Source: Chromatiales bacterium | GTDB lineage: Bacteria > Pseudomonadota > Gammaproteobacteria > Chromatiales > Chromatiaceae | NCBI GenBank assembly: GCA_022360905.1 | Contig: JAKSBX010000133.1 | Location: 1-34,073 of the forward strand | DNA: 34,073 nucleotides | Reading direction: 5' to 3' | In this document: positions 1 through 8,752 of the stretch, piece after piece | How the letters are laid out: the number at the start of each line of letters is the position of its first letter | Numbering within the stretch: position 1 is the stretch's first letter | Made by a program: the position numbers and the translations under genes | Notes under the pieces: generated by a model | Databases searched by the model: none | What the model saw: the letters and a program-made list of their open reading frames with translations, nothing else | What the model was told of the DNA's origin: nothing

Positions 1-386
1 GCGGCAAAACCCGCCGTGGAGAAAACTGTTGCGACACCCATGCCACCGGGCAACCAGCCAAGCCAGCGTTTCGCCGCCTCGAACAGGGCCCGGGTCAGAC
101 CGGCATGGTAGGCAAGAAAACCAATCAGGATAAAAGTGGGTATCAGAGAGAGTGCCAGGGTGGAGACCTTCGAATGGGGTATGGTTCCAGCCATTTTGAC
201 GGCCACACCGAAACCTTTCTCAAATCCCAGTTTGGCGCTGAAAATCCATAATAGACCGAGAAAACCGGCCAGGGCGGCCGCGAAAGCAACCCGCACACCA
301 ATGACTACAAAAAACAGCATCGCGCCGGTCACCCATAAGCCGATGTTGATGGAGTCCATGTTGGCCATGGTTTCGATCAGGTTCAT
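1..386 (-). CDS. dctM: TRAP transporter large permease DctM, N-terminal 128 residues (cut by window edge)
   Basis: This is the start of the large (about 12-TM) membrane subunit of a TRAP transporter, which imports organic acids using the ion gradient. The visible protein begins MNLIETMANMDSINIGLW and contains hydrophobic segments at about residues 17-33, 36-50 and 76-95. It also has the SKVSTLALSLIPTFILIG stretch typical of DctM, where the family has a small-residue-rich membrane segment with a conserved P-x-F. The ATG at 384-386 overlaps the stop codon of dctQ in an ATGA, so the two membrane subunits are translationally coupled. About 300 residues are missing beyond position 1. The substrate cannot be read from this part. 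Confidence 0.93.
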   Translation of the reverse strand, partial: MNLIETMANMDSINIGLWVTGAMLFFVVIGVRVAFAAALAGFLGLLWIFSAKLGFEKGFGVAVKMAGTIPHSKVSTLALSLIPTFILIGFLAYHAGLTRALFEAAKRWLGWLPGGMGVATVFSTAGFA

Positions 387-1015
387 GAGCGATCCCTATC
401 GCCTTCAATATTCCCCATTACAGATTCAGCTTCCTTGGCGGCCACGGTAGCTGCGTTCTCGATCAGCGGTACCGCAACAGGCCGCTCCCCCCCCGCTTTG
501 AAGGCTCTGGCATAGCCCCAGATCTGCAGGATCAGCCTCAATGCCAGAACGCTCAATGCCAGGGGTACCACCAGCTTGGCGGGCCAGGTGGGTAGGTTGA
601 TATCCAGCGATGAGTCACCAATATCGTAGGCGCGCCAGAAGTGCAGGTAGGAGCCATAGATCAGTACCAGGGTGACCAATAACATCAATACGACTGAAAT
701 CAATTCGGCGAACCAGAGCAGGCGACCATGCAGCTGGCCGATCAGGATATCCATTCTGATGTGCCCACCCAGGCGTTTGGTGTAGGCGATGCCAAGGAAG
801 GCGATGAAAGCCATTGCCTGTTCAACCCAGTCCACATAGCCATCAATGGGCATGGAAAACAGCCATCGACCCAAGACGTTGATGGTGGCGAGAATTACCA
901 GTAGGAATATAACAATGCCGCCAATCAGGTTGAGTAACGACTCAAGTTTGAAGAAGAGACGATCAGCCAGGCTCAATCGTGAATCGTCATGCAGAACGGT
1001 GGCTGTATTGGACAT
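383..1015 (-). CDS. dctQ: TRAP transporter small permease DctQ
   Basis: This is the small four-helix membrane subunit of the TRAP transporter, 210 residues against a usual 160-220. The hydrophobic segments lie at about residues 30-50, 65-83, 103-125 and 145-165. The segment WVEQAMAFIAFLGIAYTKR followed by GGHIRMDIL is the family signature: an E-x-x-x-x-x-x-x-F-x-G pattern and the conserved H-I-R-x-D block. The C-terminal 40 residues form an acidic/basic cytoplasmic tail. It sits downstream of dctP, separated by a hairpin, and overlaps dctM by four bases. Function is assigned from family resemblance and gene order. Confidence 0.93.
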   Translation of the reverse strand: MSNTATVLHDDSRLSLADRLFFKLESLLNLIGGIVIFLLVILATINVLGRWLFSMPIDGYVDWVEQAMAFIAFLGIAYTKRLGGHIRMDILIGQLHGRLLWFAELISVVLMLLVTLVLIYGSYLHFWRAYDIGDSSLDINLPTWPAKLVVPLALSVLALRLILQIWGYARAFKAGGERPVAVPLIENAATVAAKEAESVMGNIEGDRDRS

Positions 1016-1031
1016 GGCCTACCTCTAGATC

Positions 1032-1080
1032 GTTAACCCGGCAACAATATAGGCTGTCTACAGCGGGCCTATATTGTTGT
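1032..1080. promoter_or_regulatory. Strong hairpin between dctP and dctQ, carrying a TTAACCCGGCAAC repeat copy
   Basis: A perfect 13-bp inverted repeat (arms 1042-1054 and 1067-1079, CAACAATATAGGC and its complement) with a 12-base loop occupies the only gap inside the TRAP operon. It lacks a T-run, so it is more likely an mRNA-stabilising or attenuating hairpin than a full terminator. In many transporter operons such a hairpin after the binding-protein gene raises its level relative to the permeases; that role here is inferred. The left flank GTTAACCCGGCAAC and the loop CTACAGC match the dispersed repeat seen at 5021 and 8934. Confidence 0.7.
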
Positions 1081-1094
1081 TAGCCTCAGCCCGG

Positions 1095-2099
1095 TTACTT
1101 GGCAAACAGGTTAGCGGTGAAGTCGAAGAGTGCCTTCGAGTCGAATTTACCGGCATATTTTTCGATCCACTCGGCTCTCACCGATTCTGACAGTTTGTTC
1201 AGTTCTCCAGTCTGTGCTTGAGTAAAGGTGATCTTGGTGAGCCCCTCATCCACCACGGCCGCCTGATATTTGCCGGTTGTATTCTCTTCATAGTTCTTTA
1301 CATAGAAGGCTAATGCCTCATCCACCGAGCCGAGTAGCGCCTCACGATGTGCCGGCTTCAAACTATTGAGTGCGTCGGTATTGACGACTACCGGGCAGTT
1401 GGCTGAGCCGAGGTTGAGATTGGTTGTGTACCATTTGCCCACCTTGTAGGATTTGGTAGCCAGGTGGGCATGGGGGGCAAAGGAGGCGGCATCGATCACG
1501 CCTGAGTCCATTGATTGACGCACTTCAGAGAAGGGTACGCCGGTTTTGACTGCTCCCAATTTACCCAACACGCCCATGATACCGCCTGGGCCTCGCACCC
1601 GTAATCCTTTGAAATCCGCCAGTCCTTGAATGGCATCCCCCTTGCTGACGATATTGTATTGCGGCAGTGGAGTAGGCATCAGCAGCGTGGCGTTCCAGCG
1701 AGCCAGATCTTTTTTCACAATCGGGTGCTTAAAGACTTCTGTATAGATTTCAGAAACCCTGGTCAGTGAAAGGGTGCGGGAAAATGGCAGTTCAGTCACT
1801 GTAATGCTGGGATTCTTCGCGGTGTGATAGAAAGAGCAGAATTGGGCCATTTCGAACGCACCAATGGAGATGCCATCGAGGTTTTCACGGGATTTTGAAA
1901 GACCGCCATAGGAGATATTCAGTTTGAACTCGCCGTTGGTCTTTGCTTCAACCAATTCGGCCAGCTTTTCCACATTTTCGGTAAAGGCGCGGCGTTTTCC
2001 CCACAGGGAAACATTCCATTCGGTGGCGGCATAGGTTTCGCTGGCCACAAAAATACCGATCAGTATAGCTGGCAGAAGGCGACTGGTTGTTTTATTCAT
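1095..2099 (-). CDS. dctP: TRAP transporter substrate-binding protein DctP
   Basis: This is the periplasmic binding protein that captures the substrate (usually a carboxylate) and delivers it to DctQM. It has 334 residues, normal for the family. There is a cleavable signal peptide: MNKTTSR, then a hydrophobic run to about residue 20, with an A-x-A site around residues 24-26. The GLRVRGPGG block (165-173) contains the conserved arginine that in DctP proteins forms a salt bridge with the ligand carboxylate. The F-S-E-V-R-Q-S-M-D-S-G-V-I-D-A block (about 190-205) is also typical. A GGAGGAG ribosome site lies 7 bases before the ATG, supporting this start. It is the first gene of the dctPQM operon. 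The substrate is not predictable; the sequence resembles the branch with a C4-dicarboxylate annotation. Confidence 0.93.
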   Translation of the reverse strand: MNKTTSRLLPAILIGIFVASETYAATEWNVSLWGKRRAFTENVEKLAELVEAKTNGEFKLNISYGGLSKSRENLDGISIGAFEMAQFCSFYHTAKNPSITVTELPFSRTLSLTRVSEIYTEVFKHPIVKKDLARWNATLLMPTPLPQYNIVSKGDAIQGLADFKGLRVRGPGGIMGVLGKLGAVKTGVPFSEVRQSMDSGVIDAASFAPHAHLATKSYKVGKWYTTNLNLGSANCPVVVNTDALNSLKPAHREALLGSVDEALAFYVKNYEENTTGKYQAAVVDEGLTKITFTQAQTGELNKLSESVRAEWIEKYAGKFDSKALFDFTANLFAK

Positions 2100-2556
2100 T
2101 GTGTTACTCCTCCGTTATCGCAAATGTTTATCCAACAGGGTATGGGCATTGTCCGGATAAATCGGGTTTTTGTGATTCGTGTTAACGGGCCCTAACAGAC
2201 CCTGGTGTGAACTCGTTGTTCAAGGTCAAAGATGAGTTTTAAGTAAGTTCAAGTCAGAAGATTAGCAGGAAAGGGTGTTCAAGTTTAGATTAACCCGCCG
2301 TTGCAGGGGGTTGTTGGTCTCTTCTGGAAGCCATGAAACATGCGGGTTGATAATATAAACAGGCACTAATGCAAGTGAAAAATTAACAAATCGTATGTGA
2401 ATAGTGATTCGTGGTTTGAGCTGCTCGTCAATAAGGTATATATCAGGTGGTTTCTCTGCTTGGGGGATGTGAGAATTCGCCGGATAACAAGCGGCTCGTT
2501 GAAGGTTCGATAGTATGGGCGGCTATTTGACTCATTCAGTGGAAGAGGAGAAGCAA
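2100..2556. other. 457-bp intergenic region between dctP and a divergent secreted protein
   Basis: No convincing gene is seen. It must hold the dctPQM promoter (minus strand) and that of the plus-strand gene at 2557. There is an imperfect inverted repeat TTTATCC...GGATAAA (2127-2133/2155-2161) just upstream of the dctP ribosome site. CGTGTTAACGGGCCCTAACAGACC at 2178-2201 shares the GTGTTAAC and TAACAGACC blocks with sites at 22169-22214 and 32759-32785. At 2290 a TTAACCCGCCG resembles the TTAACCCGG repeat. I cannot place promoter elements with confidence. Confidence 0.5.
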
Positions 2557-3189
2557 ATGAAAAAACTGGAAGTGCTATTCAAGTCCGTTGTGTTTTGTCT
2601 CTTTACCATGACCTCCCTGGCGGTTTCCGCAGCGCCTGTAGAGTATGTCGGGCAGGGCCAGGTTGTTGGTATCGATGGGGAAAAACGGTGTATCAGAGTC
2701 AGTATGTATCTGGAAGATACGATGGTTGAATCAATTGGTGTACCACCGGATTATGCAACCTGGTTTGATGCTGTGGGCTATTTCCCGATCTATACCTATC
2801 TTGTTGAGGTGGAGGGTTTAGGGGTCTTTGCCGGCGCAAACGGGCGTCTTAATATTTGGTTGAACCAGACCCCTGGTGATCGGCAGTTCTATACAGAGGA
2901 GCTGGAGATCTTGGAAGACCATGGTCTGATGCAGTTCAATGATGGTGCAGGTGGTGATTATGACTGGGCAGCCTGGTTGGACGCTACACCCAGTTATGAG
3001 TTGGCGCCAGAGCTTGTCATCAGGCGATTGAATATTACGCCAGGTTATGCGTTCGATCTGGGCAATGATATCCATCTGTTTCCTGTGCCGAAAAAGTGCC
3101 ACTGCAAAAAAGCACGAAGTTCCAAGTACGATAAGTTCCGAAATAAATTGGGCAAGCGCCACTGCGGGTGCAAACCCGCTAACAGATAG
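2557..3189 (+). CDS. Secreted protein of unknown function with a Cys-rich basic tail
   Basis: I do not recognise this family. The start at 2557 is chosen because GAGGAG lies 6 bases upstream and the resulting protein (210 residues) begins with a textbook signal peptide: MKK, a hydrophobic core to about residue 24, then SAAP. A 14-residue longer start at 2515 would bury the signal peptide. The body is acidic and aromatic-rich, with a Y-V-G-Q-G-Q-V-V-G-I-D-G opening that looks like a beta-sandwich strand. The last 32 residues are strongly basic and contain two C-x-C pairs (CHC and CGC), a possible metal-binding or disulfide tail. It stands alone, divergent from the TRAP operon and convergent with the SGNH-like gene. 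Confidence 0.75.
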   Translation: MKKLEVLFKSVVFCLFTMTSLAVSAAPVEYVGQGQVVGIDGEKRCIRVSMYLEDTMVESIGVPPDYATWFDAVGYFPIYTYLVEVEGLGVFAGANGRLNIWLNQTPGDRQFYTEELEILEDHGLMQFNDGAGGDYDWAAWLDATPSYELAPELVIRRLNITPGYAFDLGNDIHLFPVPKKCHCKKARSSKYDKFRNKLGKRHCGCKPANR

Positions 3190-3349
3190 ATTTTAAAGGA
3201 CAGGCCGAAGTGCGCCTGCCTGCAGATTGCGTTATCGAAACATGCAGCAGGTAGGCTCACGGCGGCTGAAAGTAAACTATTGGGTTGACCGGTTAATGAC
3301 AGCGTCAGATGAGAGATTTTGCGAACCCTTACCTGTCAATTGGAGGTGT

Positions 3350-4852
3350 CTACTCCCAGGGGTAGTTGTCATGAATTGCAATCGGAAAGGGACCGAAAAC
3401 ATCAGGTCCAATTCTATATTTAATGAAGTAGTCGCCTGGCGGTACGATGGCAGATGGAGGGCTATAGGCCTCCAGCATATCTCCTGTTCCTGAGGTTGTT
3501 TTGGCTGGTGTGTATTCATCAAAAAAAGAGGGTTCATTGCCGCTCGCCGACCAGAGTTTTGATGACACCGGTTGATTTGGCCAGACATTGCTGATCATCA
3601 CCACAAACACCTCTCCGTTCTTACGTACCACTCTGTCTGAGATGGATATGGCGGGTCGCTGCTGGTTGCTCCAATATTCCGGGTAGCTGGCAACATGGGC
3701 ATAGTCCCTGACGTTGAGCCACATCGGGTACTCAAAACCGTCAAGCCATTCAGGATCTATGAGATACCCATCGCCAATAGCATCCGGTTTTACCGCACTG
3801 TTCCAGGTGACTGAGAGATCGGTGAAGTTACCAAGATTCCTTATCTCATCCAGCTGAGGAATACGTGATGCAAGGGTTGAATCCGATTTGAAGACCTTCC
3901 ACATATCACTCAAGAAGAAAAAATGCCCGAGCGAGGATAGGTGCAGGCGATCATGGGATAGCAAGCCAAGACGGGCAGGTCTGAAATAATCGGTGTGCAC
4001 GACCACGTCGGCAAGATTCTGACACTCTGCATCCAAGGCTTTCCACGCTCTCAATCTATCCTGCATTACTGGATCAATTATCTTTTCCAGTTCGGTGCTT
4101 TCGGAGGTATACAATCCAGTTTCACCTGGCATGGTGCTTGTGGATTGTAGAAAGGGAATGCAATACTTCTTCTTGATATCCGTTTCAGGTTTGTTACCGT
4201 GCTGGGCTTCATCGTAGGGTATTTGCCTGGAGTAGACGATTACAGCTTCCGGGCTGCCTGTACGCAGTGCGGCGTAGAGTGCCTGCGCATCTGAGATGAG
4301 TTGTGAATCTGTTCTGTTGTCAATATTCAGTAGGGCGTCAGTGATTCCCAGCTCAACCACGATGATGTCAAGATCCATGGAATTGGTTATTTCCACATAG
4401 CTCTTGCCAGTTTCCGGGTCGATGTCGTTCAATGCCTTGAAATGGGTCAGTGCACCAGATCCACTGTGGCGTATATCCACGTTAATACCTTCAGCATTGA
4501 AAGCGCGTTGTGCCAGGGATGACCAGGTATCGAACCAGGGAAAGACAATCTCTGACGCACCCAGTACGCCAATCTTGCCCGCATCACCCTTGCAGAGTGT
4601 GATTTGGTCGCCAGCGTTGAAGGCGTAGGCTGTGGGAGCGCGCTCTATGCTCCAGGTAGTGCCTGTGATATTGGTGACTTTAACAAACTCATCTACGCCG
4701 TCATTCAATCGGAGAATTCTTGCCCAGAACCAGTCACCTGCATCCAGTATCGGGAAACCAGACGATGAGGCCACCATCACTGTTTGATCGCTCTCGGAGA
4801 TACTTGAAGTCAATACGGTGTCGATAATGCCAGAACAGTTTTTCTCTGCCAT
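3350..4852 (-). CDS. SGNH-hydrolase-like protein with a phage tail-fibre-like N-terminus
   Basis: 500 residues, no signal peptide. Residues 5-90 (TVLTSSISESDQTVMVASSSG, then F-V-K-V-T-x-I-T-G-T-T-W) resemble the small beta domain found at the start of many phage tail or fibre proteins. Residues 92-320 read as an SGNH/GDSL esterase fold: GAS with Ser100 in block I, HSGSGA (129-134) for block II, ELGITDAL (167-174) in the place of the block III G-x-N-D, and SHDRLHLSSLGH (299-310) giving the Asp301/His304 dyad. The usual block III Asn is Thr here. The C-terminal 170 residues are unrecognised. GGAGCAC precedes the ATG by 7 bases. No phage genes surround it, so it is either a domesticated remnant or a free-standing surface esterase. 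Substrate unknown. Confidence 0.7.
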   Translation of the reverse strand: MAEKNCSGIIDTVLTSSISESDQTVMVASSSGFPILDAGDWFWARILRLNDGVDEFVKVTNITGTTWSIERAPTAYAFNAGDQITLCKGDAGKIGVLGASEIVFPWFDTWSSLAQRAFNAEGINVDIRHSGSGALTHFKALNDIDPETGKSYVEITNSMDLDIIVVELGITDALLNIDNRTDSQLISDAQALYAALRTGSPEAVIVYSRQIPYDEAQHGNKPETDIKKKYCIPFLQSTSTMPGETGLYTSESTELEKIIDPVMQDRLRAWKALDAECQNLADVVVHTDYFRPARLGLLSHDRLHLSSLGHFFFLSDMWKVFKSDSTLASRIPQLDEIRNLGNFTDLSVTWNSAVKPDAIGDGYLIDPEWLDGFEYPMWLNVRDYAHVASYPEYWSNQQRPAISISDRVVRKNGEVFVVMISNVWPNQPVSSKLWSASGNEPSFFDEYTPAKTTSGTGDMLEAYSPPSAIVPPGDYFIKYRIGPDVFGPFPIAIHDNYPWE

Positions 4853-5020
4853 GCAAGTGCTCCATTTTCCGTTTAGTGCCTATTCCTATAGCTCAGATTA
4901 GGACGCTCTGAATACACGATTACTCCGGTATTCGCCAGGAAGAGGCAAAGTGGTGTAATCTGAGGTTCCTTAAGTCTAATCTACCTTAGAGTGTATTATA
5001 ATCACCGAAAACAGATTTAT

Positions 5021-5051
5021 ATTAACCCGGCGACGAAATAGTACCTACAGC
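5021..5051 (+). repeat. Copy of the dispersed TTAACCCGGCGAC repeat
   Basis: ATTAACCCGGCGACGAAATAG (5021-5041) followed by CTACAGC (5045-5051). It matches 18 of 21 bases at 23037-23057 and 17 of 21 at 1032-1052, with CTACAGC again following at 1058-1064. It lies in the 261-bp gap between the SGNH-like gene and the GGDEF-EAL gene. That gap otherwise shows only a GGTTCCTTA (4964-4972) like the end of the MITE-like element at 20286. Confidence 0.6.
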
Positions 5052-5113
5052 ATAGCTGGATGGATTGGTCTGCGGGGCTGTATTTTGTGAAGTTTGTCTA
5101 TTTTTCTTGCCAG

Positions 5114-7945
5114 TCAGGCAATTGTAAGTTTCTGCTTATCAGTTAACAGACGGTCCATCTGTGCAGCGGAGATGGGTTTACTGAAGAGATATCCCTGTGC
5201 CATGTCACAATCTTGCCGCTCAAGGTATTCAAGTTGCTCTTCTGTCTCTACGCCCTCTGCGACCACAGTGATTCCAAGTCCATGGGCCATGGCGATGGTG
5301 GCGTTTACCAGCTCTCTGTCTGCTGGGTCGATGGTGATGTCATTGATGAAGCTTCGATCGATCTTCAGGTTGCCAAATGGGTATTTGCGCAGGTAGCTCA
5401 AAGATGAGTATCCGGTTCCAAAGTCATCCATGGTGATGATCACGCCGAGTTCATTCAGCTCTGTCAAGGCGTCATCGATATAGGTGTGGCCGCTCATCAA
5501 AACGCCTTCAGTGATCTCCAGCACAACAGAATGGCTGGGCATGTTGCACTGAGCTAACGCCGCTTTGATCTGTTTTGTGAGGTTAGGATCCCTGAACTGT
5601 CTCGGAGAGATATTGATGGCAACTTTAAAAGGTTGATCCAATCGATTTTGCCATTGTGATGTCTTACAGAGAGCTTGTTCAATGACAAACAGGCCTAACG
5701 GTATGATCTGACCGGTCTGCTCAGTGATCGGAATGAACTCGTCAGGCCTGACTTCACCCAGGACAGGGTTGTTCCAACGCAGCAGAGATTCAGCGCCGAT
5801 GATCTCGCGCTTGGCAATATCCAGTATGGGTTGATAGTAGAGTTGGAATTCGTTTCTCTCAAGTGCCCCGTGCAGCTGCTCTTCAACTTGCAAACGCCTG
5901 GAGATGCCTTGATTCATCTCATGTGTGAAGAAGTTAAAGGTATTGCGCCCCTGTTCTTTAGACTGATACATGGCGGTATCTGCATTGCGTAGAAGCTCTG
6001 CCGGATTGTCTCCGTCGCTGGGATATATTGCGATGCCTATACTGGCGGTGAGAATCAGTTCGCGACCGTCCAAGAGAAAGGGCGGTTTAAAACAATTGAG
6101 TATTTTTTCTGCAATGGGCAGCACCTCTTTCTCGCCGTGTAGGCTACCCAGCAGGATGATGAACTCGTCGCCGCCAAGACGGCTGACCGTATCATCAATG
6201 CGAACAGAATCCTTTAATCGCTTGGCTGCCTGGATCAGTAGTTTGTCACCTGCCTCATGGCTCATGGAGTCATTGACTTTCTTAAAGTCATCCAGGTCGA
6301 GAAAAAGTACTGCCGCCATGTGCTGGTTTCGTTGTGCTTCCTTAATGATCTGTGAGAGTCGGTCAAGGGTTAGGAAACGGTTGGGTAGATTTGTGAGGCT
6401 GTCATAATTGGCTTGATGCAGTATCTTTTTTTCCTGCTGCTTTTGCAGCGTGATATCCTCTTTGACAGCCAGATAGTGGCTGGTTGAACCCGTTTCATCC
6501 ACTACTGGCGCTATGTAGGCACGCTCCCAGAAAAGATTGCCGTCCTTTTTGCGGTTCTGCAGCTCACCTCGCCAAGACTGCCCCGAGATAATTGCCTGCC
6601 ATAACTCCTTGAAGTACTCTGCTGGCGTGTTCTCCGATTTAAGGATTCTCGGGTTTTTGCCCAGTACCTCGTTGGCTTCATAGCCGGTTGTGATCTCAAA
6701 AGCTTTGTTGACATACTCTATGTCACCATTGGTATCTGTCATAACAACCGAAACGGGACTCTGCTCGATGGCTTGCAATAGGGTGCGAATCCGCTTTTCT
6801 GCATGTTTTCTTTCACTGATGTCACGGAAATTCACAACGGCACCAACTATTTCACCTTTACGGTAAATCGGTTTGCTGGAGTACTCTACCGGGAATGAGC
6901 TACCATCTTTGCGCCAGAACAGTTCATTGTCGACAGTATTTACCGAGCCACCTTCTAGTACTTTCAACATACAACATTCGGACGCGGGGTAGGGTGATCC
7001 GTCTGCATGAGTATGGTGTATTAATTGATGGTTCTCTTGGTTGATCAGCTCTTCCGGCTTATAGCCGAGCATGCGCGAAGCGGATGGATTGACGAAGGTG
7101 GTGATTCCTTGGCTGTCGACCCCGAAAATACCCTCTACCGTGGTATCGAGAAGTAGTTGCAGCTTATCTTCAGCCTGCTTGCGGTTTTCAATGACCTTGC
7201 CAACCCTGGTTAGGGTGACAAGTAGTAAGTAGGCAGACAGACCGAGTGCGATGATTACGACCGGTATACGATAGCTGTCATATAGGTTCTCATTGTCCTT
7301 ATATTCAATTGAGAGACGTGAAATTTTATCTTGGCTATCGTACAGAACCCTGGCGGCATTTTCTTGAGTGCGTTGCAACACGGTATCGATGGTCTTCATC
7401 AAATTGAGGATACGCACCTGTAGATCACCGGGCTGGCTGGAGGTGAGCTCAATTCTTGCCTTTATCAACTGGTAAAGAAGTTCTGCTTGTTCATCTAGAT
7501 TATGAATCGCCGGACTTAGTTCGAGTACCTCCAATACGTAGCCTTCTGTTTCAGGCAGGTGGTAGCTGGCAACCAGATTCATTGTGTTTTGGCCAGGAAT
7601 ATTGGTTGCAATTTCGTCTTTGAAAACACCGCCGTTGTGCAGTATTGAGAGCCCTTCTTTGATAATCATCAGATTGTCGTCAAAGCGCTTTTTTACGATT
7701 TCCAGCTCGAGGCGGTTGTCCAGCATACTGAGCTTGAAAATCGAGGCCTTAGCCGAAAACAATCGTTGAAAAATCGAGAGCCCGATCTCTTGCTTTGCTT
7801 TTTGGTTGTCGAGCTGGTCTTCAATTTGACTGGCTTTGCTTCGAAAGCCGGTGTGAATAGCAACCAACACCACGACAATGGCCAAAATGGAAAGCGCCAG
7901 TCCAATGATCTGCCGTTGTATCGGGTGTTCGGTTAGTTGCAGCAT
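5114..7945 (-). CDS. Membrane PAS-PAS-GGDEF-EAL cyclic-di-GMP protein
   Basis: 943 residues. TM1 is at about 12-31; a largely helical periplasmic domain runs 32-226 and TM2 spans about 227-245. Two PAS domains follow (about 262-380 and 385-502), then GGDEF (505-670) and EAL (685-935). The diguanylate cyclase motif GGDEF is intact at 591-595. An inhibitory-site RIDD at 582-585 sits exactly five residues before it, so product feedback is expected. The EAL motif reads ESL (719-721) but keeps the metal Glu. DDFGTGYSSL (840-849), EGVET (897-901) and QGYLFSKP are present, so phosphodiesterase activity is plausible. Net activity cannot be told. The gene directly follows a periplasmic binding-protein gene (9-bp gap), suggesting that protein is its ligand sensor. 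Confidence 0.92.
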   Translation of the reverse strand: MLQLTEHPIQRQIIGLALSILAIVVVLVAIHTGFRSKASQIEDQLDNQKAKQEIGLSIFQRLFSAKASIFKLSMLDNRLELEIVKKRFDDNLMIIKEGLSILHNGGVFKDEIATNIPGQNTMNLVASYHLPETEGYVLEVLELSPAIHNLDEQAELLYQLIKARIELTSSQPGDLQVRILNLMKTIDTVLQRTQENAARVLYDSQDKISRLSIEYKDNENLYDSYRIPVVIIALGLSAYLLLVTLTRVGKVIENRKQAEDKLQLLLDTTVEGIFGVDSQGITTFVNPSASRMLGYKPEELINQENHQLIHHTHADGSPYPASECCMLKVLEGGSVNTVDNELFWRKDGSSFPVEYSSKPIYRKGEIVGAVVNFRDISERKHAEKRIRTLLQAIEQSPVSVVMTDTNGDIEYVNKAFEITTGYEANEVLGKNPRILKSENTPAEYFKELWQAIISGQSWRGELQNRKKDGNLFWERAYIAPVVDETGSTSHYLAVKEDITLQKQQEKKILHQANYDSLTNLPNRFLTLDRLSQIIKEAQRNQHMAAVLFLDLDDFKKVNDSMSHEAGDKLLIQAAKRLKDSVRIDDTVSRLGGDEFIILLGSLHGEKEVLPIAEKILNCFKPPFLLDGRELILTASIGIAIYPSDGDNPAELLRNADTAMYQSKEQGRNTFNFFTHEMNQGISRRLQVEEQLHGALERNEFQLYYQPILDIAKREIIGAESLLRWNNPVLGEVRPDEFIPITEQTGQIIPLGLFVIEQALCKTSQWQNRLDQPFKVAINISPRQFRDPNLTKQIKAALAQCNMPSHSVVLEITEGVLMSGHTYIDDALTELNELGVIITMDDFGTGYSSLSYLRKYPFGNLKIDRSFINDITIDPADRELVNATIAMAHGLGITVVAEGVETEEQLEYLERQDCDMAQGYLFSKPISAAQMDRLLTDKQKLTIA

Positions 7946-7954
7946 TCTGATAAT

Positions 7955-8752
7955 TTAATCGACTGTGTAGAGGCCGTAACGCTCAAAAATGGTTCGACCT
8001 TTGTCTGACGACGCGTAGTCCATGAATTTTTTTGCTAATTTCGGATGTTTTGAAGTTTTCAGTAGTCCCAGTATCAGCTTTTTTTTGGTCGCAAATCTCT
8101 CTTCGATCGGGAGTGCATCTATATGCTCGGCGTTTTCTGGCCATGTCGCCGTTGCATACCAGTTGACCACCAGATCAGCTTCACCCTTTTTGAGCACTTC
8201 AATCAGGCGTTTGGAATCGGTGGTCAATTCTCGTGCATTTTGCATGGCATCACTGAAAATACCGGCGGCTGTGAGTATTTTTTTTGTCTCTTTGCCGATG
8301 CTTCCTGTATCAGGGTTACCGATCACAATGTATAACTCCGGATCCAGCAGGGCCGTCACTCCGGCTGGGATATTTTTCGGGTTACCCTCCTGGACCATGA
8401 TTGCCGCTTTGTTGTAGCCGATATGTGCCGATTCTACAATCAACGCCTCCTCCTTGGCTTGCAGGATATAGGACTCAGAACCTGGTAGGTAGAGGTCCCC
8501 AAGGCGATTGAACTTGATCGACCTGAGTAGATTACCAGAGCCACCCTTAATGATTGAAATCTTAATATTCTCCTGTTCTTCCAAAATTGCGGCAATTTCC
8601 GACATCGGTTGGATCATCGTGATGCCGCAGTAGACAAGTAACTCTTTTCGGGGGGCGGATTGCTGGGGAGTGAGTGCCGATTGATTGATGATGTAGACTG
8701 AGATGATCGAAATCACGATCAAGCTAAGGACAATAATGGTATTCTTTCTCAT
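7955..8752 (-). CDS. Periplasmic ModA-like (SBP_bac_11 type) substrate-binding protein
   Basis: 265 residues with an N-terminal hydrophobic segment (about 5-24). There is no lipobox Cys, so it is either a signal peptide or a membrane anchor. LLVYCGITMIQPMSEIAAI opens the mature domain, followed by G-G-S-G-N-L-L (about 69-75) and G-D-L-Y-L-P-G. This is the pattern of oxyanion (molybdate/sulfate-like) type II binding proteins. The hinge strands and the D-T-G-S-I-G-K and V-V-N-W-Y segments also fit. No ABC permease or ATPase gene is nearby. Instead a GGDEF-EAL receptor follows 9 bp later, so a sensing rather than transport role is inferred, in the manner of NspS feeding MbaA in Vibrio. The ligand is unknown. 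The start is supported only by a weak ribosome site. Confidence 0.82.
   Translation of the reverse strand: MRKNTIIVLSLIVISIISVYIINQSALTPQQSAPRKELLVYCGITMIQPMSEIAAILEEQENIKISIIKGGSGNLLRSIKFNRLGDLYLPGSESYILQAKEEALIVESAHIGYNKAAIMVQEGNPKNIPAGVTALLDPELYIVIGNPDTGSIGKETKKILTAAGIFSDAMQNARELTTDSKRLIEVLKKGEADLVVNWYATATWPENAEHIDALPIEERFATKKKLILGLLKTSKHPKLAKKFMDYASSDKGRTIFERYGLYTVD

Noticed and set aside
3350..4852. Prophage remnant
   Set aside because: Only one gene has phage-like sequence; neighbours are a secreted unknown and a signalling gene, with no structural or lysis genes.
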